This document shows, in pieces, positions 1 through 6,800 of a DNA stretch of 10,477 nucleotides. Under the pieces are notes generated by a model. It was not told the DNA's origin. It saw only the letters and a program-made list of their open reading frames with translations, and did no database searches. Within the stretch, counting starts at the first letter, position 1; every line of letters begins with the position of its first letter. The DNA lies in the NCBI GenBank assembly GCA_043745295.1, contig JAYTTN010000023.1, positions 1 to 10,477 of the forward strand, in the 5' to 3' direction. Origin of the DNA: JALHQU01 sp043745295. Lineage in GTDB: Bacteria > Planctomycetota > Planctomycetia > Gemmatales > Gemmataceae. A program made the translations under genes and the position numbers.

Positions 1-578
1 GTGTCGCCGAGGGGCGCGGGCAGCTTCAGCTTGACCGTCTCGCCGATGGTGTAGTCGCCTTTCAGCGTGGCCTGCTGCACCTTCACGTCCACCGCCCACT
101 TGGTGCCCTTCGCCTTGGGCACCAGCTTGCCGGCCTTGGTCTCCATGTCCAGGATCTTCAGCGGCGGGGTGATGTCCAGGTTGTTGATCTTGGTGCGGTA
201 GATGCCGCCGCCGCCCTGGGCGTCCGCCATCAGCTTGAGCGTCTCCGACGCCACCACCTTGCCGTTCGACAGGGTGTCCACCTTCACCTCGCCGGCGGAC
301 TCCTTGACCTCCATCACCACGTCCGACTCGGCGTACTTGTACGTCCACTTCGTCCCCTTCTTAATGGGGAAGAAGTCGCTCGCGGTCGCGGCCGGCGCGG
401 GCACCGGCGGTTGGACCTTCGGATCGACCGGCGGTTGCGGGGCCGGGGCCTTCGGATCGACCGGCGGTTGCGGGGCCGGGGCCTTCGGGTCGGGCTGCGG
501 AGCCTTCGGGTCCGGGGCTTGGGCCAGCAGGCCGCCGACGGCGATCAGGAACGCGGCGGCGAGGAGGGTGGAACGCAT
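1..578 (-). CDS. Secreted protein of unknown function, Pro/Ala-rich spacer (3' end cut by window edge)
   Basis: An open frame runs leftward from the ATG at 578-576 to the window edge: 192 residues are visible and no stop is reached. GGAG (minus strand, 587-590) lies 8 nt upstream of the start. Residues 1-21 form a signal peptide (MRSTLLAAAFLIAVGGLLAQA) with a likely cut after AQA; there is no lipobox cysteine, so a soluble or wall-associated exported protein is more likely than a lipoprotein. Residues 22-67 are a Pro/Ala/Lys spacer with two exact copies of PKAPAPQPPVD. From about residue 68 a beta-rich domain begins with FFPIKKGTKWTYK, containing further KGTKW and alternating Val/Lys strands. 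From memory, domains opening with FFPLKxGxKWTY recur in planctomycete secreted proteins of unknown role; I cannot confirm a family. Expression is divergent from the Cys-rich gene at 926. Function unknown. Confidence 0.85.
   Translation of the reverse strand, partial: MRSTLLAAAFLIAVGGLLAQAPDPKAPQPDPKAPAPQPPVDPKAPAPQPPVDPKVQPPVPAPAATASDFFPIKKGTKWTYKYAESDVVMEVKESAGEVKVDTLSNGKVVASETLKLMADAQGGGGIYRTKINNLDITPPLKILDMETKAGKLVPKAKGTKWAVDVKVQQATLKGDYTIGETVKLKLPAPLGD
421..486 (-). repeat. 33-bp in-frame tandem repeat, two exact copies
   Basis: Positions 421-453 and 454-486 are identical, and a degraded further copy follows to about 510. Because 33 is a multiple of 3, each unit adds one PKAPAPQPPVD-like stretch to the spacer of the secreted protein at 1-578. 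Exact identity at DNA level suggests recent slippage or unequal exchange, so copy number may differ between strains. Confidence 0.9.
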
Positions 579-624
579 CGGGTCGTCTCCGGTGGGTCTC
601 GGGGGACGGATCGGGTGGCGGATA

Positions 625-653
625 TATCTACGGGAACGGGCGGCGAATTGCAA
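625..653 (-). promoter_or_regulatory. Candidate sigma70-like promoter for the gene ending at 578
   Basis: Read on the minus strand, TTGCAA (648-653) is followed after exactly 17 nt by TAGATA (625-630). This lies about 47 nt upstream of the ATG at 578, in the only AT-rich patch of the spacer. The -35 matches 4/6 and the -10 only 3/6 of the E. coli consensus, and planctomycete promoter consensus is poorly known, so this is a suggestion. Confidence 0.25.
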
Positions 654-757
654 CCCGACGGCGGTCGTACTACGCCGGGCGGGGTCGGGCGGTTCGCCCC
701 GGCGCGACCGGCACGCGCGGCAGCACCCGGCCCGCCGGGGGAACCGATGCGAGCGGT

Positions 758-804
758 GCGGCGGGCGCGGCGGGCGGGCCGATTCCGCCTTTTTCGCCCG
801 CCGC
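758..804. other. 9-bp direct repeat and 10-bp inverted repeat (hairpin)
   Basis: GCGGCGGGCG occurs at 758-767 and again at 767-776, and its exact reverse complement CGCCCGCCGC is at 795-804. The second copy can pair over 10 bp with an 18-nt loop that holds a run of five T (790-794). Because the T run is in the loop, not after the stem, this is not a canonical terminator. GC-rich DNA makes such matches fairly easy by chance. Confidence 0.4.
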
Positions 805-862
805 CTCTGGCCGGGCGGAGCGGCCGGCGACGATGCAACTCTCGACATCGCCCGTCAAGCCC

Positions 863-890
863 CGCGACGACGCCCCCCAGGCGAGTCGCG
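863..890 (+). promoter_or_regulatory. Stem-loop in the leader of the Cys-rich protein gene
   Basis: CGCGAC (863-868) pairs with GTCGCG (885-890). After a small internal loop (GA opposite A), CGCC (871-874) pairs with GGCG (880-883) around the loop CCCCA. It ends 22 nt before the Shine-Dalgarno of the gene at 926. It could shape leader stability or translation, but no riboswitch class is recognised. Confidence 0.35.
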
Positions 891-912
891 GCGGACACAT
901 CCTCAAGGACTT

Positions 913-917
913 GGAGG
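913..917 (+). promoter_or_regulatory. Ribosome binding site deciding the start at 926
   Basis: GGAGG ends 8 nt before the ATG at 926. It selects this start over an in-frame non-ATG start 93 nt upstream (833), and the signal peptide begins at the chosen ATG. The site can be masked by two alternative small hairpins: CCTC (901-904) with GAGG (914-917), or GGAG (913-916) with CTCC (920-923). Confidence 0.7.
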
Positions 918-925
918 TTCTCCGC

Positions 926-1747
926 ATGAACGCATCGCTCCTGCTGCTGAGTACGGCGTGGCTCGCCGCCGACCCCGGCCCGATCGTGGTGAGTGGGGCC
1001 GGCTGCACGAACTGCGGGTCGGCCGCCTCGGTGGCCTCGCAGTCGTACTCCTCGCCGTCGTTCGCGTCGGCGTCGTTCGGCGCGGCCGCCTGCGGCGGGT
1101 CGTGCGGGTCCGCGCGGGCGGGCCTGTTCGACCGCCTGCGGGCGCGGTTCAGCCGACCGCACTCGGCCGGGTGCGGCACCGCCGACTGCGGCCCGCCGGT
1201 CGCCGCCCCGGCGTGCGGCACCCCGGCCTGCGGGTCGCCTCTGCGGTCCAGCTTCGTCGCCTCGCACACCGCCACCGCCGCCCCGTCGTGCGGCCCGGCC
1301 TTGCGGTCCAGCTTCGTCACCGTCGGATCGAGCGGCTGCTGCGACTCGGCCACGACCGCCGGCCGCGGCGGGCTGTTCTCGCGGCTCCGCTCGCGCACGA
1401 GCGGCGGCGGGTGCGGCGGCTGCGGCACCCCGACGGCCACCGTCGCCGTCTCGGCTCCGGCGTGCGGCGGCTGCACGGGTAGCGTCGGCACCGTCCACTC
1501 CAGTCCGTACTACGGCGGTACGGTCGTCGGCTCGTCCCCCGTCGCCCCGCCGGTGGTCATGCCGGCCCCGGTCGTGACGCCCGGCCCGGTGGTCATGCCG
1601 CCCCCGCCGGTGGACAAGCCGAAGGACAAGGAGCCGAAGAAAGAGCCGGTCAAGGACAAGACGAGCCTGGAGCCGGCCCCGATCGTCCCGCTGGTGCCGA
1701 GCGACCTGCCCCGCATCCCGACCCTGAACGGGACGAGCGGCGACTGA
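926..1747 (+). CDS. Secreted Cys/Gly/Ser-rich protein with proline-rich tail
   Basis: The product is 273 aa from the ATG at 926, chosen for its GGAGG site and for the hydrophobic N-terminus MNASLLLLSTAWLAADP, a short signal peptide probably cut near residue 14-15. Residues 27-183 hold 15 cysteines, mostly as CxxC, CxxxC or CxxxxC pairs (27/30, 56/60, 83/88, 97/102, 163/166, 180/183) plus adjacent 138/139. Two motifs recur: GLFDRLRARF (66-75) with GLFSRLRSR (149-157), and LRSSFV at 106 and 126. Residues 205-273 are a Pro/Val then Lys/Pro-rich tail (PPVDKPKDKEPKKEPVKDK). Low-complexity Cys-rich exported proteins with GLFxRLR-type motifs are, as I recall, common in Gemmata relatives, with no known function. 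Disulfide-linked wall or surface protein is a guess; metal binding by the CxxC pairs is an alternative. A strong hairpin follows the stop by 28 nt. Confidence 0.85.
   Translation: MNASLLLLSTAWLAADPGPIVVSGAGCTNCGSAASVASQSYSSPSFASASFGAAACGGSCGSARAGLFDRLRARFSRPHSAGCGTADCGPPVAAPACGTPACGSPLRSSFVASHTATAAPSCGPALRSSFVTVGSSGCCDSATTAGRGGLFSRLRSRTSGGGCGGCGTPTATVAVSAPACGGCTGSVGTVHSSPYYGGTVVGSSPVAPPVVMPAPVVTPGPVVMPPPPVDKPKDKEPKKEPVKDKTSLEPAPIVPLVPSDLPRIPTLNGTSGD
1242..1318 (+). repeat. Internal direct repeat in the Cys-rich gene
   Basis: TGCGGTCCAGCTTCGTC (17 bp) occurs at 1242-1258 and 1302-1318, exactly 60 bp apart and in frame, giving the repeated peptide LRSSFV. The flanking DNA is only loosely similar, so this is an older or partial duplication of a 20-residue unit. 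Confidence 0.75.
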
Positions 1748-1775
1748 TCTGGACGTTAGAACACTATCGAAGACT

Positions 1776-1800
1776 GCCGCGCCGGATCGTCCGGCGCGGC
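1776..1800 (+). terminator. Perfect 11-bp GC hairpin after the Cys-rich gene
   Basis: GCCGCGCCGGA (1776-1786) pairs perfectly with TCCGGCGCGGC (1790-1800) around the three-base loop TCG. It begins 28 nt after the stop of the upstream gene and 108 nt before the next start. It lacks the T run of a classical intrinsic terminator, so it may be a U-tract-less terminator, an mRNA-end protector, or an aid to Rho-dependent termination. Confidence 0.55.
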
Positions 1801-1907
1801 GGCCGCGCGCAATTCGGGACGGTTTGGCGGAACCCGACTACCGCCGTCGTCGCGCAGTAGTAGTATCACGGCGGGGCGGCAGCGGTGGACAAGGCGGGGG
1901 CACGACG

Positions 1908-2516
1908 ATGACACCCGACAACGGCTCGGCGGCGGTCGTGCTGGCGGCGACGGCCTCGACGGAACTGGCGTTCAAGATCGCCAAATTGGTCGAAGAGCGG
2001 GGGTGGAATCAGGAGGATTTCGCCCGCATCTCCAACCTGAACCGACACACCATTCGCCAAATCCTGAACGCCGGCCCGAAGCGGCGGCTGCGGAACGCCA
2101 CCGTCAGCCAGTGCGCCGAGGCCCTCGGCCTGACGGTGAACGAGCTGCGCACCCTGCCCCTCGAACGGCTGCTGCCGCGGATGCACGGCAAGCCGCCGGC
2201 CGACGAGGAGTCGCTGCGGCTGCTGCACTCCCGCGCCGTGCTGCCCGAACTCCTCTCCTGGCTGGAGCGGAACCAGGACCGCTCGGCCGAGTTCCGCCCG
2301 GACGAGATCACCGAGCTGCTGGACATGCAGGCGGACGGCGGGCCGCTCATACGCCTCGGCGTGGAACAGTGCGTGGAGATGATCGAGCGGCGGCGGGAGT
2401 TGCTCAGCCGGGTTCGGATGATCGCGAGTACCGAGTTCCTCGACCTGCTGGAGCAGGTCGTCGGCCTGGTCTACGACAAGCTCACCAGCCGCATCACCGC
2501 CCCCCGAAGGCCGTGA
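1908..2516 (+). CDS. XRE-type helix-turn-helix transcriptional regulator
   Basis: The product is 202 aa from the ATG at 1908. A TTG 84 nt upstream would add an Arg/Gly-rich stretch with no sign of being protein; no strong Shine-Dalgarno is present for either start, so the start is moderately sure. Residues 20-82 fit a Cro/C1-type HTH: helix LAFKIAKLVEERG, then NQEDFARISNLN and the recognition helix HTIRQILNAG, then SQCAEALGLTVNEL. Between them, PKRRLRNA is a basic loop. Residues 100-195 are predicted largely helical (LLHSRAVLPELLSWLERN, ITELLDMQADGG, LLEQVVGLVYDKLTS), with no domain I recognise; it could be a dimerisation or sensing module. XRE proteins usually bind DNA operators as dimers and often repress their own promoter; no clear operator is visible here. 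The gene is convergent with the next gene. Confidence 0.82.
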   Translation: MTPDNGSAAVVLAATASTELAFKIAKLVEERGWNQEDFARISNLNRHTIRQILNAGPKRRLRNATVSQCAEALGLTVNELRTLPLERLLPRMHGKPPADEESLRLLHSRAVLPELLSWLERNQDRSAEFRPDEITELLDMQADGGPLIRLGVEQCVEMIERRRELLSRVRMIASTEFLDLLEQVVGLVYDKLTSRITAPRRP

Positions 2517-2707
2517 CCGCAGGTGCATCCCGTGTACGGGTTTCCCAGGGATTCCGCGAGCGTGCTCGCCTGTCACTCCTGGCTACCGGCAGCCGCACCC
2601 CCGGTGCGAAGACAGCAATCGAAGATGCCACTCCTGGGCGGTCGCGGCTCGCAAGAACCCCCCCCACCATTGATGGGGAAGAGGTGGGGTCTCGGAAAAC
2701 TTCCGCC
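2517..2707. other. Convergent intergenic spacer
   Basis: This 191-bp spacer lies between two genes that converge (stops at 2516 and 2708). It holds GCGAGC-GT-GCTCGC (2556-2569), a C8 run (2658-2665) and the hairpin listed separately. I see no credible gene in it and, in particular, no coding remnant of an ATPase domain belonging to the gene at 2708. Confidence 0.6.
2662..2689. terminator. Weak candidate bidirectional terminator hairpin
   Basis: CCCCACC (2662-2668) pairs with GGTGGGG (2683-2689) over a 14-nt loop, between two converging genes where termination from both sides is expected. There is no T run on either side, the stem is only 7 bp, and the left arm is part of a C8 run, so support is weak. 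Confidence 0.3.
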
Positions 2708-3724
2708 TCAGCGGTTCATAGCCACGAGGATTTGCAGCGCGATCCGCTCCTGTTCGTTCTCGTCCAGCCGCAGCTTCTCCGCTCCCGCCACCTCCGCGAT
2801 GTGAACCGTCAGGATGCGCCGCAACTCGCCCGTCGGGATTTGGCTGATGTCGTACATGCCGACCGCCGCGCAGCGGGCGATGAGCCGCTCCGTCACCCGC
2901 GCGCGGAGGCGGGCGAGCGGGTCGAACCCGCCCGACTCCTGGACGGCCGACGGCCGCACGCCGGAGTCGGTCGTCGCCGACGGCCGCGTGGGATTGAACG
3001 ACACCATGCCTTCCAGCGCCGTCGTCGGGGGCGGGGCGGGCGGGGTCGGCGCGACGCGCGGCGGGGGTGTCGGCTGGACGGCGGACTTCGACACCGAAAC
3101 GCTACGGGGGGCGGGCGTCGTCAGGATCGCCGAACTGGAACCCGGCACGGGGATCGCGTCCCCCCGCGCCAGCAGCACCAGCGGCGGCTGGCCCATCACG
3201 CCCGGCGGCAGGATGGCGACCGCCCGGAAGCCGTTCGGCAGCCGCACGTCGAACGCGCCGGCCGGCTCCGGCCCGGCGGCCAGGGCCGTGCCGACCTCCG
3301 CCAGCCGCAGCACGAACTCGCGGTACTGGTCGGCGTCGCGGAAGCGGCTGCTGGTGGGCAGCCACTGCTCGCCGGTGCGGGCGATCACCTGATTCCACGC
3401 CAGGGTGATGATTTCCTGCCGGGTGTCGTCCCGGAACAACTCCTCCAGCGGGCAGAAGCCGAGCGCCCCGCCGAGTACGTCTTCGACGACGCGCTCGCGG
3501 TCGCCTTTCGACAGGTGCGTCCCGTCCGCGTCCAGCAGTTGCTCCAGAACCCGTTTCCCTTCCTGCCGCAGCAGGGAAAGCGGCTTGTGCCGCGACTTGG
3601 TCACGTCGATCCGCTCGGCCAGGCGAACGTACCCTTTGCGGGTCAGTTCGGCGACCGACGGCGGGCCGCCGCGCGCGGCCGGCCACCCGGCGGCTCTCGA
3701 TCCCGTGACGGGGGCGGACGACAT
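2708..3724 (-). CDS. CpaF/TadA N-terminal-domain-like protein lacking the ATPase domain
   Basis: The product is 338 aa from the ATG at 3724, with GGAG (3734-3737) 9 nt upstream. Residues 24-187 resemble the N-terminal part of CpaF, the ATPase that drives Tad/type IVc pili: a helical bundle with LSKGDRERVVEDVLGGALGF and CPLEELFRDD (CpaF: SexERerLvexilxevlGxGPLExLlxD), then ARTGEQWL and SRFRDADQY, then the signature-like FDVRLPNGFRAVAILPP (CpaF: DARLPDGSRVNAVIPP). In CpaF the RecA-like motor with Walker A follows; here there is none. A Pro/Ser/Thr-rich linker (about 188-266) leads to a C-terminal segment (267-338; LRARVTERLIARC ... LDENEQERIALQILVAMNR) that looks like a second copy of the CpaF helical bundle. 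No signal peptide or membrane helix is present, so it is probably cytoplasmic. It cannot be a motor; a partner or regulator of a pilus/secretion ATPase is one possibility, an unrelated adaptor another. It lies 84 nt after the sigma-factor gene on the same strand. Confidence 0.75.
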   Translation of the reverse strand: MSSAPVTGSRAAGWPAARGGPPSVAELTRKGYVRLAERIDVTKSRHKPLSLLRQEGKRVLEQLLDADGTHLSKGDRERVVEDVLGGALGFCPLEELFRDDTRQEIITLAWNQVIARTGEQWLPTSSRFRDADQYREFVLRLAEVGTALAAGPEPAGAFDVRLPNGFRAVAILPPGVMGQPPLVLLARGDAIPVPGSSSAILTTPAPRSVSVSKSAVQPTPPPRVAPTPPAPPPTTALEGMVSFNPTRPSATTDSGVRPSAVQESGGFDPLARLRARVTERLIARCAAVGMYDISQIPTGELRRILTVHIAEVAGAEKLRLDENEQERIALQILVAMNR

Positions 3725-3736
3725 GGCATTCGGCTC

Positions 3737-3760
3737 CGGCGGTGGTTCCTCTCACCGCCG
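3737..3760 (-). promoter_or_regulatory. Hairpin just upstream of the CpaF-like gene
   Basis: CGGCGGTG (3737-3744) pairs with CACCGCCG (3753-3760) over an 8-nt loop. On the mRNA of the minus-strand gene starting at 3724 this 8-bp stem sits immediately before the GGAG ribosome site and takes in its first base (3737). It could modulate translation or mRNA stability between the two minus-strand genes. Confidence 0.4.
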
Positions 3761-3777
3761 AAACCGTAGTGCGCGAA

Positions 3778-3821
3778 CCGCCGGCGTGCGGGGGAACCGG
3801 TGTCCGGTTCACTCCCGGCGG
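3778..3821 (-). terminator. Nested stem-loop across the stop codon of the sigma-factor gene
   Basis: GAACCGG (3794-3800) pairs perfectly with CCGGTTC (3804-3810) around a 3-nt loop, and CCGCCGG (3778-3784) pairs with CCGGCGG (3815-3821) outside it. The TGA stop (3811-3809) lies partly in the inner stem. No T run follows, so it may be a weak or Rho-assisted terminator or a 3'-end stabiliser separating this transcript from the gene at 3724. Confidence 0.4.
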
Positions 3822-6800
3822 GCGAGCGCGGCCCTGGCCTCCGTTGCCAACCGGTCGCCGTGCAACCCACTCGCCCATGCCGTCAACAGCGGGGTGCCCT
3901 CGGCGGCGTCCAGCCCCTCCACCGCTTCCACCGCGCGGAGCAACCGCACGCCGTCGGCCGTCCGGATGTCCAGCTTCGCCCGCAGTGCCTTCAGTCGGCG
4001 GAGCGCCTCCGGGTTCGTGGCGGCGGCAATGGCGGCGTCCAACTCCGGCCGAATGACCTCGCCGAACTCCGCGAGGGCGGTCGTCGCGGACTCGCGGGTC
4101 TTGAAGTCCTTCGCCCCCAACTCCGCGACCAGTTCCCGCCACCGTGCCGCCGTCGGGGCGACCGGCAGGCGGGTCGCGTCGCGGAGGAACGCCACCGCTT
4201 TCGTCGGGTTGTGTCGCACCCGTCGCACGGCCGCGAACGCCGTCGCCGCGTCGGTCGAAGCGAGGTCGTCCCACACCGCCTTGCCGTCCCACGCCGGCGG
4301 CTCGCCCGGCCCGTCGTGGATGTCCCACAGGTACACCGGCGCTTCCAGGCTGGCGACTGCGAGCGACCGGCCGTTCGGCGCGAAGGCCAGCGAGGTGATC
4401 TCGGCCTTGTGCTTGAAGTGGAACCGCAGCCCGGCCGTGGCGACCTCGTACACCCGCACGTCCGGCTTGTTCCGCGCCGACACCGCCACCAGCCGGCCGC
4501 ACGGCGACAGCGCGACGTGCCCGCCGTCGCCGCCCTGCGGCACAGTCGCCGCGACGGTGCCCGCCTTCACGTCCCACACCGTCACCCGTTCGCGCGGGTC
4601 GGGTTTGCCGGCCGAGTTCGTGTACGGGGCGACGGCGATCCGCGACCCGTCGGCGGAGATCGCCAGCTTCAGCACCGGCGCTTCCGCGCCGAACGTCGCC
4701 AGCTCCTTGCCCGTCTTCGCGTCCCACACGCGGACGGGCGTCTTCTCCGGCGCGTCGCGGGTGGCCGTCACCAGGACTTTGCCGTCGGCGGAAAAGGCGT
4801 GCGCGACCGGCGGTTGCGGGTGGCCTTTGAACGCGACCGTCTCCTCGCCCGTTGCGACCGACCAGACCCGCAGCGTGCCGTCGTGCCCGGCCCCGATGAC
4901 GCCTTTGCCGTCCGGGGTGAAGTCGAGCCAGCGCGCGGAATTCCCCTCCGCCTTGTGCGAGTGGACGACCTGGTTCGTGTCGGCGCGACGGATCTGTAAG
5001 TAAGTTCCGCTCTCCGTGTCGCCGGGCCGGCCGAAACCGGAGAACCTCACAAACTCGGCGATGAACTTGCCGTCCGGCGACAGTGGCACGCCGTGATTCC
5101 AGCCGGTGCTGGTGACGGCCGTCTGCTTGCCGGAGACGACATCCCAACTCAGCCAGTCTGCGGCCCAGGCGGACACGGCCTTGCCGTCGCGGGAGTACCG
5201 CAGATGCCGGACCTCGTGCGGCGGGTCGGCAGTCGGGAACACCGGCTTACCCGTGGCCACGTCGAACAGGCAGATCGTGCCGCTGGTGTTGGCGAGCGCT
5301 ACCACCTTGCCATTCGGGTGCATGGCGGCGCAGGTGGTTTCCACCATGCTCGGGAACCGAATCGCCTTCGGATCCCAATACCCTCGCCACTCCGTAGCGC
5401 CCGGCTCCATCACACCAGCGGCGAACCCCGACCCCGCGTGGACGAGAGACTTGCCGCTCCGGGCGAACAGCATCGCCACTCCGGCAGGCACCTGCGTGCG
5501 GGCGAGTTGCGTTTTCGTCATCACGTCGAACGCGACGAGATATTGACCGGAACTCTCGCGCGCGACGACTGTCTTTCCGTCCGGCGACAGAATGGCCCGG
5601 TCGTACACCTCGGTTCTCTTCGGGTTTGAAACCAGCGTGACCGTCTCCGCGTCGGTTTTCGCGTCGAGCGGCACCAGCGACACGGAACCGGCTTGACCGA
5701 TCAGAAGGGAGCGGCCGTTCGCCGAGAAGTCGGCGCGAACCCCGCTCAACTTCCCGAGGAAATCGGGGAACGATGGCACCGGTCCGAGAGTTCCGGTTTC
5801 GAGAAGCGAACACCCCACCGCCGTCGTGGATTTGGCGACGCGCAGCACCTTCGACCCGTCCGGCGAGAACGAGACGTACGCTGGCTGCTTCACGTCCCAG
5901 AGCGGCAGCCGCGCCGCGGTCTTCCCGGTGACCGTGTCGATCCGCCACATCACACCTGACGTGTCCGGCAGTTCCATCGCCGCGAGGAGCGTCTTCCCAC
6001 CTTCCGCGAACGTCAGCTTCGTCGTCTCCCCTTTCTCGCACGGGATGGCGAACAGCTTCTGCCCCGTCTCGGCGTCCCACATAAGGATGGTGTTGTCGTA
6101 CCCCACCGAGGCGATCCGCTTGCCGTCCTGCGAGAAGGCGAGGGCCGTCACCCACGCCGGGTGCCGCAGGCGCGGCGAGCCGAGGCGGGTCAACACCCCC
6201 TCCGGCACCGGCACCTTCGGCTCCACCGCCACGACCGGCTTCGGGTCGGGCGCTTTCGCCACCGGCTTCGGCGCGGGCTTGTCGTCGGGCATCAGGCCGA
6301 AGCCGACGGCGGACGCCACCAGCAGCATTCCCACCGCGACCACCGCCCGCACCTTCACCGCGAAGCCGCCGGCCACCGCCCGCACCGCCAACTCCCGCAC
6401 CCCCTGCCCTACCGACTCCGGGCTGACGGCCATCAACCCGGCCCACACCGACTCCGGAATCGCCACCGCCCCGCCGAGGGCGACCGCCGGTTGCACGCCC
6501 CGCGCGGTCAGGTATGTCCGCAACCGCTGCCGCGCCCGCGCGAGCCGGGATTCGACCGTTCCGACGGCGCAGCCCAACACCGCCGCCGCTTCCGCGTTCG
6601 ACAGGCCGTCGAGTTCGCACAGCACGAACGGCACGCGGAACTTGTCCGGCAGGCGGTTCAACCCGTCGTCGAGGGCCGCGCGGAGTTCGGCGTCCGCCGC
6701 GTGCGCGACCGGCTCGCGGGAGTCGGACGCGGGTTCGTTCGGGAGTGGCTGGAATCGCTTTCGCCCTTGCAAATCCAGGCTCGCCCGCACCGCCACCGTC

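Larger units (their letters stand above)
579..925. other. Divergent intergenic region (347 bp)
   Basis: This spacer separates two genes pointing away from each other (starts at 578 minus and 926 plus) and should hold both promoters. It is very GC-rich. Open frames crossing it are low-complexity Arg/Ala/Pro/Gly translations with no fold-like pattern, so I see no gene. The only clearly AT-richer patch is 621-653. Hairpins and a weak promoter candidate inside it are listed separately. Confidence 0.7.

Noticed and set aside
833..925. Extended N-terminus of the Cys-rich protein
   Set aside because: The upstream start is not ATG and the extension would bury the signal peptide; GGAGG is correctly spaced for 926.
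202..1498. Several long overlapping open frames on both strands across 202-1498
   Set aside because: They translate to Arg/Ala/Gly/Pro-rich low-complexity strings, overlap the better-supported genes at 1-578 and 926-1747, and lack plausible ribosome sites. GC-rich codon bias routinely opens such frames.
2658..2665. C8 homopolymer as a phase-variation tract
   Set aside because: It lies in a convergent intergenic spacer, not in a frame or between promoter elements, so length changes would switch nothing visible.
3102..5147. A 681-residue minus-strand frame
   Set aside because: It lies in another frame of the CpaF-like and sigma/WD40 genes and is rich in Arg/Gly/Ala without domain-like pattern; the overlapping frames have recognisable domains.
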